Positions 1-6,356 of a stretch of 8,952 bases of DNA are shown here, piece by piece. The stretch lies in the NCBI GenBank assembly GCA_002362155.1, contig DETN01000066.1, forward strand, positions 9,840 through 18,791. Direction: 5' to 3'. Each line of letters begins with the position of its first letter. Position 1 is the stretch's first letter. The notes under the pieces are model-generated. The model searched no databases. It was not told the DNA's origin and worked only from the letters and a program-made list of their open reading frames with translations. This stretch comes from Lachnospiraceae bacterium UBA3287. Lineage in GTDB: Bacteria > Bacillota > Clostridia > Lachnospirales > Lachnospiraceae. Position numbers and translations under genes: made by a program.

Positions 1-31
1 GCCCTCTTTCTCCCCACATGGGCCGCCCCTG

Positions 32-40
32 TGCTACAAT
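32..40 (+). promoter_or_regulatory. Candidate extended -10 promoter of the alpha/beta hydrolase
   Basis: The sequence TGC-TACAAT matches the extended -10 form (TGn plus a hexamer one base off TATAAT). No good -35 hexamer is visible about 17 bases upstream. The predicted RNA start would lie only about 15 bases before the ATG, just in front of the GGAGG, so the leader would be very short. The upstream gene is outside the window, so read-through from it cannot be excluded. Confidence 0.4.
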
Positions 41-61
41 CCTGTCATGGAGGAATAAGCC

Positions 62-838
62 ATGAGAACTTATGATATTAAAAAGCCCGGAGGAGCATAT
101 GTCTCCTGCGGCGAAGTGATACCGGAAAAGGCAGAAAAGATCGTGATCGCCGTCCACGGCTTTACCAGCAGCAAGGAAAGCCCCACGGTGCAGCTGCTGA
201 TGAAAAGACTGCCCGAAAAGGGCCTTGGCGTCGTGGGGATCGACCTTCCGGGCCACGGGATGGGCAGTTCCCTGAAGGAGGAGCTGCGGATCGAAGCCTG
301 CCTGGAGAGCGTATCCGCCGCAGAAGACCATATCGCATCCCGTTTCCCGGACGCGGAGATCTGCTACTTTGCTTCCAGCTTCGGGGCCTATATCACTGGG
401 ATCCGCATCAGCACGGAGCCCCACAGGGGAAGGAAGGCCTTTTTCAGAAGTCCTGCCGTAAACATGCCTTCTCTCTTTATGAGAAAGGACCTGACAGAGG
501 AGGAAAGAGCCTTTTTCAGAGAGCTGGACGAAAAGGGATTTGCCGAGCGGAGCTTCGATCTGGGCCGGCCCGTCCGGATCACCAGGGGTTTTATTGACGA
601 TCTTAAATCCCACGATCTCTTTTCCCTTTTTGACCCGGAAAAATACGGCCCTCACTCCATTGCCATAGCCAGGGGAGAAAAGGACCGGGTCATTGATCCC
701 GCCGAGGCCGCCCGCTTTGCCGCCGCCTTTCATATCCCGGAGACCGTATTTCCCGGAGAGGGCCACTCCCTTTCCGATGATCCAGGGACGCCCCTTCTTG
801 TGGCAGATCTTGCCGCCTCTCTTTTTCTGGAGCGGTAG
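62..838 (+). CDS. Alpha/beta hydrolase (serine esterase/acylhydrolase type)
   Basis: A 258-aa cytoplasmic alpha/beta-hydrolase-fold enzyme, probably cleaving an ester, thioester or amide; the substrate cannot be read from sequence. The oxyanion-hole segment is HGF at residues 32-34. The nucleophile elbow reads A-S-S-F-G at 104-108, giving Ser106 as nucleophile with the usual first Gly replaced by Ala. Asp208 in GEKDRVID and His235 in GEGHS complete a plausible triad in the expected order and spacing. A short cap-like insertion lies at about 130-190. No signal peptide or TM segment is visible. The start is fixed by GGAGG at 49-53, eight bases before the ATG. Length is typical of the single-domain family. 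It stands alone and converges on the ABC transporter operon, so no pathway can be inferred from its neighbours. The family call is firm; a specific activity such as lipase or feruloyl esterase would be a guess. Confidence 0.9.
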   Translation: MRTYDIKKPGGAYVSCGEVIPEKAEKIVIAVHGFTSSKESPTVQLLMKRLPEKGLGVVGIDLPGHGMGSSLKEELRIEACLESVSAAEDHIASRFPDAEICYFASSFGAYITGIRISTEPHRGRKAFFRSPAVNMPSLFMRKDLTEEERAFFRELDEKGFAERSFDLGRPVRITRGFIDDLKSHDLFSLFDPEKYGPHSIAIARGEKDRVIDPAEAARFAAAFHIPETVFPGEGHSLSDDPGTPLLVADLAASLFLER

Positions 839-859
839 ACCCTTAAACCGTTAAACGAC

Positions 860-898
860 AAAAAAACATTCAGGGGGCCCGGATTTCCGGGCCCCCTG
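860..898 (-). terminator. Intrinsic terminator of the ABC operon, possibly bidirectional
   Basis: A perfect 12-bp stem (CAGGGGGCCCGG at 871-882 pairing with 887-898) closes a 4-base ATTT loop. On the minus strand it is followed, after four bases, by seven T residues (complement of 860-866). It therefore terminates the permease transcript that ends at 985. On the plus strand the downstream sequence has only TTTT several bases away, so termination of the hydrolase transcript (stop at 838) is plausible but weaker. Confidence 0.88.
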
Positions 899-984
899 AT
901 ATGCCTTTTGGGTCGATTCTTCTTATCCTTCTGCTTCTTCTGATTCTTATTTGCAGGGTGCTTCATCTTTCCCGCCTGTCCCTG

Positions 985-3732
985 TCAGAATACGTCCGTA
1001 AGCTTCAGGTTCCTTACCTTCCGGAGCACGGCCCAGTTCACAAGGACCGTAAAGACCAGGGTAATGACTGCTCCCATGATCCATGCCGCGCAGGAGACGC
1101 TTCTGTCCAGCTGGATCACGGGCTGTTCCATGGCCCGCACGATGCGGTAGGCCACGGCAGATCCCTCCCCGATCCCGAGAAGGATGCCAAGGATCGTGGT
1201 CAGGACTGTTTCCCTTGTCATATATGCGATGACCTCCCTGACCGTAAAGCCGTTCACCCGCATGATGGTCAGCTCCCGCTTTTTCTGCAGATAGTAGATG
1301 TTGGTCAGGTTCATCAGGACCACGCCGGCCATAAGGGCAGCCATGAAGATCAGAAGGGCCACAATGGCGTTGATGACCGATGTGGATGCATCGAAGATAT
1401 GCCTGTCTTCGTCTGCCGAAGTCAGGGATTCGAACCCCCATATGTCATCGCTGGACTTGATATACTCTTCCAGTTCTGCAAGGTCTTTTCCGTTCAGGCG
1501 GATATACATGACGTTGTCAGTGGGCTCTAACTCCGGGTCAATGGCCTTGCTGTAATATTCCCTGCTCATGACGATGGGGGCGCCGATATAGTTCTCGAAG
1601 ACGCCTGCCACCCTGACTCTCTTTCTGTCATAGCCGCCGGCGGTCAGATCGAACTCGCTTCCCGGGACAAGGCCGCTGATCTCGGCCATACGGCGGGGGA
1701 TCAGGACGCCTTCATCCGTATCCGCAAAGGGCTCTCCGGTCTCCCAGTCCCTGAGGTGATAGAATTCTCCTATTTCTTCTATGCTGCCCACCAGGAGAGA
1801 GGCCGCCTGGAAACTGCCGGCGTAGTAGAAGCAGGGAGTCTCGCTGAGCATGACGCTTTCCACCCCCCATCTGTCGATCCTCTCCTTCTCTTCTTCCAGC
1901 ATGATACTGTTCCGGAATCTGGCATCGAAATCAACGACCTGGCTGTAATGCCGGTCGATGGCGCCGCTGACTGCGAATTTGAGGGTGAAGCCGATCACTA
2001 TCAGGGCGCAGCACCCGGCAATGCTCACGATGGTCACCAGGACCCGTTTCAGATCCGAGCGCATATTCAGAAGGATCAGGCGTGAATACAGGGAAAGGGC
2101 ATGCCTTTTTCCCCCTGACTTCTTCCTGCCCGCAGGCACAGGCGGCTGCATCAGCTGCACCGCCGGGATCTGCAGCAGTCTTGCGGCGGCCAGGCAGACC
2201 GCTCCGGCAGACAGGATCAGAGTGACCAGAAGGACGGCCAGAGTAGTCCCCGGACGCAGGAGCGCTCCTCCCGTATCAAAGGTATAGTACACGTCATAGC
2301 CTCTTAGAATGAAAGGCTCCAGAGCAAAGCGGGCCGTCAGTATGCCCAGGATGGTGCCTGCCATGGCAGAGGAGACTCCGAACAGAAGGTATTTTGCAAG
2401 CACTTCCCTCCTGAAGAATCCCAGTGCTTTTGTGGTACCGATCAGGGTGCGCTGCTCGTCCACCATCTTGCTGATGGTGGCATAGATCACCAGAGCTCCG
2501 ATCAGAACGAACATCAGAGAGAATGTATTTTTCAGACTGAGAAGATTTTCGCTGTCGGTCCGGACCTGGACGCAGGAGGCATTGCCGCTTTGTCCGTACA
2601 TGATCCACCTGCCGGGCTCAGCCTCCATGATCCCCCTCTCGGTATCGTCCATCTGCCTGACAGACTCCGGGTAATAGGCCAGGGATTCTTCGACATACTC
2701 AAGGTCCCCGTCATGGGATTTTTTTCTTTTCTTAAAATCCTTTCTGTCCGCTTTCAGCTCTGCCAGAGACTTTTCGTATTCCTCCGATCCTTCCTCCATG
2801 CCCGAAAGGGCTTCTTCCCGCTCCTCCAGGGCCTTTTCCTCTTCAGCGAGAAGGACAGCCTCTTTCTCCAGTTCGGTCTTCCTCTCTTCCTTTTCCGCCC
2901 TGTCTTCTTCGATATACCGACGGGTATCGGCCAGCGTCTCCAGGGACTTCTCCCTGATGAAATCGTCCCGGATCCTGATCCGTTCGGAGGAGATCTCCTC
3001 CAGAGAGTCCATGACCTTCTGCACGGCTTTTTCATACTCCGGGCTGAATCTGTCCATTCCTTCCGGCTTTTCGATCACGATCTCCGCCCTGACAAAGCAG
3101 TCCTTAAGATCGAAGCTCTGATCCTCATAGTCGATGCTTTCGGAAGGAACCAGCAGATAGGGCACCTCTCCCGTGTTGGCGTTGGAATGGTCCGGGTGGC
3201 TTATGATGCCTGTAATAACAAAGGGGGACTCTTCGTCGAAACGGACAGGAAAGAAGTTATTGGCATACTCCAGTCCTACCGTATCATAATAGGTATCGCC
3301 CACCGTCAGCCCCATCTGATCGGCCAGACTCTTTTCCATGGCGGCTTCCCCGTCTTTTTCGGGCAGCCTGCCTTCCAGGGCTTCGGGCCGGCTGATCCTG
3401 TCCGTCAATGATATATAGTTGGCTTTTGTGGAAACACCGTCTCTGTAGACCTCGATCAGAGACTGCCATACGGGTTCTGCGTCCGCTACCCCCTCCACCT
3501 TCCGGATGACCTCCAGATCATCCATGGTCAGATAATGGGTGCTGATCAGCTCGATGTCCCTGAAATTGCTTTCTTCGTATGCTTCCGAGGCGCTTTTTTT
3601 AAGGGCACCGCTGGCATAGTCGATCCCCAGAAAGGAGGTCACGCCCAGAAGAGCGATCAGAATAATGGAAAGGTAGGATACCTTCTGCCTGCTGATATTC
3701 CGCAGAGCATCTTTCATCTGTGTTTTTTTCAT
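985..3732 (-). CDS. ABC transporter permease, FtsX/MacB-like, with extracellular coiled coil
   Basis: A 915-aa membrane protein with the double-unit layout of full-length FtsX-family permeases. TM1 is at about 19-37, followed by a large extracellular domain (38-402), then TM2-TM4 (about 403-422, 446-468, 497-519). The second unit has TM5 (563-585), an extracellular domain (586-783), and TM6-TM8 (784-806, 840-862, 882-904). FtsX-type cytoplasmic coupling segments are visible after TM2 (DEQRTLIGTTKALGFF) and after TM6 (KKRELTIMRVNGFT). Residues about 256-345 are a dense Glu/Lys/Arg heptad-like coiled coil inside the first extracellular domain. Such permeases work mechanically, moving hydrophobic compounds, lipids or peptides or driving periplasmic/extracellular events rather than forming a classical channel. 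The gene starts 6 bases after the ATPase stop, with no strong ribosome binding site of its own, which suggests translational coupling. The stop is followed by the 860-898 terminator. The substrate is unknown. Confidence 0.92.
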   Translation of the reverse strand: MKKTQMKDALRNISRQKVSYLSIILIALLGVTSFLGIDYASGALKKSASEAYEESNFRDIELISTHYLTMDDLEVIRKVEGVADAEPVWQSLIEVYRDGVSTKANYISLTDRISRPEALEGRLPEKDGEAAMEKSLADQMGLTVGDTYYDTVGLEYANNFFPVRFDEESPFVITGIISHPDHSNANTGEVPYLLVPSESIDYEDQSFDLKDCFVRAEIVIEKPEGMDRFSPEYEKAVQKVMDSLEEISSERIRIRDDFIREKSLETLADTRRYIEEDRAEKEERKTELEKEAVLLAEEEKALEEREEALSGMEEGSEEYEKSLAELKADRKDFKKRKKSHDGDLEYVEESLAYYPESVRQMDDTERGIMEAEPGRWIMYGQSGNASCVQVRTDSENLLSLKNTFSLMFVLIGALVIYATISKMVDEQRTLIGTTKALGFFRREVLAKYLLFGVSSAMAGTILGILTARFALEPFILRGYDVYYTFDTGGALLRPGTTLAVLLVTLILSAGAVCLAAARLLQIPAVQLMQPPVPAGRKKSGGKRHALSLYSRLILLNMRSDLKRVLVTIVSIAGCCALIVIGFTLKFAVSGAIDRHYSQVVDFDARFRNSIMLEEEKERIDRWGVESVMLSETPCFYYAGSFQAASLLVGSIEEIGEFYHLRDWETGEPFADTDEGVLIPRRMAEISGLVPGSEFDLTAGGYDRKRVRVAGVFENYIGAPIVMSREYYSKAIDPELEPTDNVMYIRLNGKDLAELEEYIKSSDDIWGFESLTSADEDRHIFDASTSVINAIVALLIFMAALMAGVVLMNLTNIYYLQKKRELTIMRVNGFTVREVIAYMTRETVLTTILGILLGIGEGSAVAYRIVRAMEQPVIQLDRSVSCAAWIMGAVITLVFTVLVNWAVLRKVRNLKLTDVF

Positions 3733-3738
3733 CGGTCA

Positions 3739-4956
3739 TCACCATACCAGTTCTTCCGCACGGAGCGGGTGCATGTTTTTCCTGATGCTGGCAACCTTGC
3801 CGCTGCGTACCTTGACCACTCTGTCCGCCATCTTCGCGATCTCGGGGTTATGGGTGACCATCATGACCGTGGTCCCCTGGGTCCTGACAATGTTCTCGAT
3901 GACGGAGAGGACCTCTATGCTGGTGGCATAATCCAGGGCCGCCGTAGGCTCGTCCGCCATGATCAGGCGGGGACGCTTTACAATGGCCCTGGCGATGGAT
4001 ACCCTCTGCTGCTGGCCGCCGGACATCTGGGAAGGATAATTGTCTGCCCGGGCACTGAGACCTACCGCCGCAATAGCCTGGTCGGCAGGCATGGGGTCCT
4101 TTACCAGCTCCGCGATAAATTCCACGTTTTCCAGAGCGGTCAGGTTGGGCATGAGGTTGTAGGCCTGGAAGATAAAGCCCACGTAGTCCCGTCTGTACCT
4201 GGTCAGATCGTCGTCGGAAGGATGGGAAAAGTCCTTTCCCTCTATGGTCAGGGTGCCGTCTGTCAGCTCGTCCATGCCGCCTGCGATATTGATCATGGTG
4301 GACTTGCCGCAGCCGGATTCTCCCAGGATCACCACGAATTCATTTTTATAGATATCCAGGTTGATGCCCCTGAGGACTTTTGTGACGCCATCTCCCGAGG
4401 GGTATTCCCTGGTCACGTTCCTGAGGGACATGAGGATCTCCTTTTCCTCCTCAAGATCCACCGAAAAGCCCTTTTCCTCTATGGTTATGGCAGCCAGGGC
4501 AGCCATCCTTTCGCACAGCTGCAGTTCATCTTCGTCAAAGGCGCTGCCGTCTTTTTTATTGATCACCTGGACGCAGCCGATCACGTCTCTCAGGTTGTTC
4601 AGAGGAACGCAGATCATGGTCTTTACGGGAAGGCCCCCGTCGTCGAAAACTGTCCCGTCAATGCGGGGGTCTGAAGAAGCGTCCGTGACCATGACGGATT
4701 TCCCCGTCTTTGTGACCAGGCCTTCCACGCCCAGTCCGTTCTCTACGGAAATGCCCGAAATATCCGCCGGCCCCATATGGAATACCGGACTGAGCCTTTC
4801 CGTTTTCCGGTCCAGAAGCCAGATGGCCCCGGCTTCGCTGTCAAGGGTATTTACAATAATCTCCAGGCTCCCTGCCAGAGCCTCCTCCAGGCTGTCCACT
4901 TCCAGAAGCTGTTCCATGATCTGCCAGGTCGCCTTAGTGAAACGTTTCTGTTCCAT
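3739..4956 (-). CDS. GAF domain fused to ABC transporter ATPase (LolD/MacB type)
   Basis: A 405-aa cytoplasmic protein of two domains. Residues about 15-165 form a GAF domain, with family-like segments GLGVEGLVTKTGKSV, ICVPL and VINKKDGSAFDEDEL. The last resembles the NKFDE signature of ligand-binding GAF domains, although the F-to-DE spacing is one residue shorter. Residues about 174-390 form a complete ABC ATPase: Walker A GESGCGKST (212-220), Q-loop Gln264, signature MSGGQ (311-315), Walker B RLIMADEP with catalytic Glu336, D-loop ALD (340-342) and H-loop His369. All key residues are intact. The ATPase half is closest in style to the LolD/MacB/FtsE group, matching the FtsX-like permease encoded 6 bases downstream. 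GGAGGAG at 4964-4970, seven bases before the ATG, fixes the start and makes the GAF domain part of the translated protein. LolD/MacB-type ATPases are normally about 220-250 aa without a sensor, so the fusion is the notable feature. The GAF ligand cannot be predicted. Confidence 0.93.
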   Translation of the reverse strand: MEQKRFTKATWQIMEQLLEVDSLEEALAGSLEIIVNTLDSEAGAIWLLDRKTERLSPVFHMGPADISGISVENGLGVEGLVTKTGKSVMVTDASSDPRIDGTVFDDGGLPVKTMICVPLNNLRDVIGCVQVINKKDGSAFDEDELQLCERMAALAAITIEEKGFSVDLEEEKEILMSLRNVTREYPSGDGVTKVLRGINLDIYKNEFVVILGESGCGKSTMINIAGGMDELTDGTLTIEGKDFSHPSDDDLTRYRRDYVGFIFQAYNLMPNLTALENVEFIAELVKDPMPADQAIAAVGLSARADNYPSQMSGGQQQRVSIARAIVKRPRLIMADEPTAALDYATSIEVLSVIENIVRTQGTTVMMVTHNPEIAKMADRVVKVRSGKVASIRKNMHPLRAEELVW

Positions 4957-5051
4957 CTGCCTTCTCCTCCTTAAGCCGCTCTGCCGGCATTTTGATCCTG
5001 CCGCCGGGCATTTCTCTCCCGTCCCCGGAAAAAATCGGTGAACTGATATTT

Positions 5052-5060
5052 ATTATACCA
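5052..5060 (-). promoter_or_regulatory. Extended -10 promoter of the GAF-ABC operon
   Basis: Read on the minus strand the sequence is TGG-TATAAT, a perfect consensus -10 hexamer with the TGn extension. The -35 region around 5074-5081 is poor, which is common for extended -10 promoters. The predicted start near 5045 would give a leader of about 90 bases before the ATG at 4956. A palindrome at 5083-5093, roughly 26-36 bases upstream of the hexamer, could be an activator or repressor site. Confidence 0.6.
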
Positions 5061-5082
5061 TATGCTCTTTTCCGTACACAGC

Positions 5083-5093
5083 CGTCAGTGACG
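5083..5093. promoter_or_regulatory. Possible operator palindrome upstream of the ABC operon promoter
   Basis: CGTCA-G-TGACG is a perfect inverted repeat of 5-bp arms around one base. It lies immediately upstream of the -35 region of the minus-strand promoter at 5052-5060, where an activator would bind. The arms are short and no regulator gene is present in the window, so chance occurrence is quite possible. Confidence 0.2.
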
Positions 5094-5196
5094 ATCTGCA
5101 CCCGAAGATCCTGCCGCGTCCCCTGCCTGCATCCACTCTTTTTTCCGTTTTTTTACCGGAAAACCTTTTATTTCGGATTTTTTACTGCCCCGGACA

Positions 5197-5205
5197 TGGT
5201 AAACT
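5197..5205 (+). promoter_or_regulatory. Candidate extended -10 promoter of the dehydrogenase
   Basis: TGG-TAAACT carries a TGn extension and matches four of six bases of TATAAT. No clear -35 is seen at normal spacing. It would give a leader of about 57 bases containing the short hairpin at 5214-5229 and the AAAGGA ribosome binding site at 5256-5261. Confidence 0.3.
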
Positions 5206-5269
5206 GTTGAGGACAGGGATCCTTCCCTGAGAAAAAAACAAAAAGACTGCAGAAGAAAGGAATCAGGAT

Positions 5270-6220
5270 ATGAGCAGGATCGTCATAATGGAATCTCTCG
5301 GCATTTCGGATGAGGAGCTGGCCATGCGCAAAAAGCCCTTCGAGGATGCGGGACATACCTTTGCAGACTACCCCCGCACCGGGGATATTAAGACCCTCAT
5401 TAAAGAGGCGGAAGGCGCGGACGCCATGATCATCGCCAACATGCCCATGCCGGGCGAGGTCATCCGGGAATGCGACAACCTTAAATTTATAGACGTGGCC
5501 TTTACCGGCGTGGACCACGTGGGACTTAAAGCCGCCGCGGAAAAAGGGATCAAAGTCAGCAATGCTTCCGGCTATTCCAACGAAGCCGTCTCCGAGCTGG
5601 TCCTGGGCATGGTCCTTAATATTCTCCGCAATATCCGCGCCGTGGAAGACCGCTGCCGCTCCGGCATGACAAAAGACGGCCTTGTGGGGAGCGAGCTGAA
5701 GGGAAAGACCGTGGGCATCGTTGGCTACGGAAAGATCGGAAGGAGGTCCGCGGAGCTCTTTCACGCCTTCGGCTGCACTGTCCTGGCCAACAGCCGCACC
5801 AGAAAGGCAGACGCCCCCTCCTGGGTTAACCAGGTCTCCCTGGAAGACCTGCTGAAGGCTTCCGATATCGTAGTTCTTCACTGCCCCCTGAACGAGACCA
5901 CAAGAGGCCTGATCGACAGGGATAAGCTTGCTCTCATGAAAAAGACTGCCGTCCTCATCAACGCGGCAAGAGGCCCCGTGGTGGTATCGGGAGATCTGGC
6001 AGAGGCTCTGGATCAGGGCACCATCGCCGCGGCCGGCATCGACGTTTTTGACAAAGAGCCCCCTCTTTCGAATGACGAGCCCCTCCTGCACTGCAGAAAC
6101 TGCCTGGTCACTCCCCATGTCGCCTTCGCTACAAAGGAATCCATGAGCCTTCGGGCCGAGATCGTCTTTGACAACCTGGACGCCTGGCTCAGGGGCTCCC
6201 AGAAGAATATCGTTCTCTGA
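5270..6220 (+). CDS. D-2-hydroxyacid dehydrogenase (NAD(P)-dependent)
   Basis: A 316-aa soluble enzyme of the D-isomer-specific 2-hydroxyacid dehydrogenase family, reversibly reducing a 2-oxo acid to a D-2-hydroxy acid. The substrate-binding domain occupies about 1-100 plus the C-terminus, with the Rossmann nucleotide domain between (about 101-290). The dinucleotide motif is GIVGYGKIG at 149-157. The catalytic set is complete: Arg234 in NAARGP, Glu263 in DKEPP, and His283 in TPHVA. At the end of the second Rossmann strand the sequence is LANSRTRK (172-179), lacking the usual Asp/Glu and rich in Ser/Arg, which suggests NADPH preference by analogy with glyoxylate/hydroxypyruvate reductases. The start is supported by AAAGGA eight bases upstream. 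The usual family length is 310-335 aa. It appears monocistronic, flanked by its own weak promoter and a strong terminator. The exact substrate (phosphoglycerate, hydroxypyruvate, lactate or another) is not determined. Confidence 0.93.
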   Translation: MSRIVIMESLGISDEELAMRKKPFEDAGHTFADYPRTGDIKTLIKEAEGADAMIIANMPMPGEVIRECDNLKFIDVAFTGVDHVGLKAAAEKGIKVSNASGYSNEAVSELVLGMVLNILRNIRAVEDRCRSGMTKDGLVGSELKGKTVGIVGYGKIGRRSAELFHAFGCTVLANSRTRKADAPSWVNQVSLEDLLKASDIVVLHCPLNETTRGLIDRDKLALMKKTAVLINAARGPVVVSGDLAEALDQGTIAAAGIDVFDKEPPLSNDEPLLHCRNCLVTPHVAFATKESMSLRAEIVFDNLDAWLRGSQKNIVL

Positions 6221-6248
6221 AAAATCCTATGCAAACGAAGGAAAAGCC

Positions 6249-6300
6249 AAAAACCCACCGCCCGGGCCCTGTTCAACAGGGCCGGCGGTGGGTTTTCTTA
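6249..6300. terminator. Bidirectional terminator between dehydrogenase and DMT exporter
   Basis: A long GC-rich hairpin pairs AAAACCCACCGCC (about 6250-6262) with GGCGGTGGGTTTT (6284-6296). It has an inner GGCCCTG/CAGGGCC stem (6265-6271 with 6277-6283), a TTCAA loop and a 2-base bulge. Plus-strand transcription meets TTTTCTT after the stem. Minus-strand transcription meets TTTTT then GGCTTTT. It lies between convergent stops at 6220 and 6357 and serves both genes. Confidence 0.88.
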
Positions 6301-6356
6301 TGAAACAGGATGCCCGGCTGCTGCCTGTCGGCCGGGCCAGGGAGCAGATTTCCGTC

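Larger units (their letters stand above)
4957..5269. other. Divergent intergenic region between ABC operon and dehydrogenase
   Basis: This 313-bp gap separates two divergent start codons and contains no convincing gene. It holds a strong minus-strand -10 (5052-5060), a weaker plus-strand -10 (5197-5205), a perfect 11-bp palindrome CGTCA-G-TGACG (5083-5093) just upstream of the minus-strand promoter, and a 6-bp hairpin CAGGGA/TCCCTG (5214-5229) in the dehydrogenase leader. An 11-bp direct repeat GATCCTGCCGC occurs at 4994-5004 and 5107-5117. The hairpin is not followed by T residues in either direction, so it is not a terminator. Confidence 0.7.

Noticed and set aside
730..966. Minus-strand 78-codon ORF starting MKHPANKNQKKQ, very Lys-rich, with GGCGGGAAAG before its ATG, directly after the permease stop
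   Set aside because: It runs straight through the terminator hairpin and T-run and then antisense to the hydrolase gene, so most of it is an artefact. The Lys-rich part reflects a pyrimidine-rich tract on the plus strand.
947..1441. Minus-strand 164-codon ORF overlapping the permease C-terminus, which could suggest a frameshift
   Set aside because: The permease frame continues uninterrupted to 985 with good TM helices and the FtsX signature; the alternative frame is a low-quality shadow rich in Gly, Arg and His.
3535..4674. Plus-strand 379-codon ORF
   Set aside because: Antisense to the ATPase and permease, with no ribosome binding site and no family motifs; the opposite strand carries perfect ABC motifs.
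5214..5229. Hairpin CAGGGA-TCCT-TCCCTG in the dehydrogenase leader as a possible terminator or riboswitch
   Set aside because: Only six base pairs, followed by an A-run rather than T residues, and the leader is too short for a known riboswitch aptamer.
5168..6118. Minus-strand 316-codon ORF opposite the dehydrogenase
   Set aside because: A mirror frame created by GC-rich codon bias; the plus strand encodes the complete dehydrogenase catalytic set and has the ribosome binding site.
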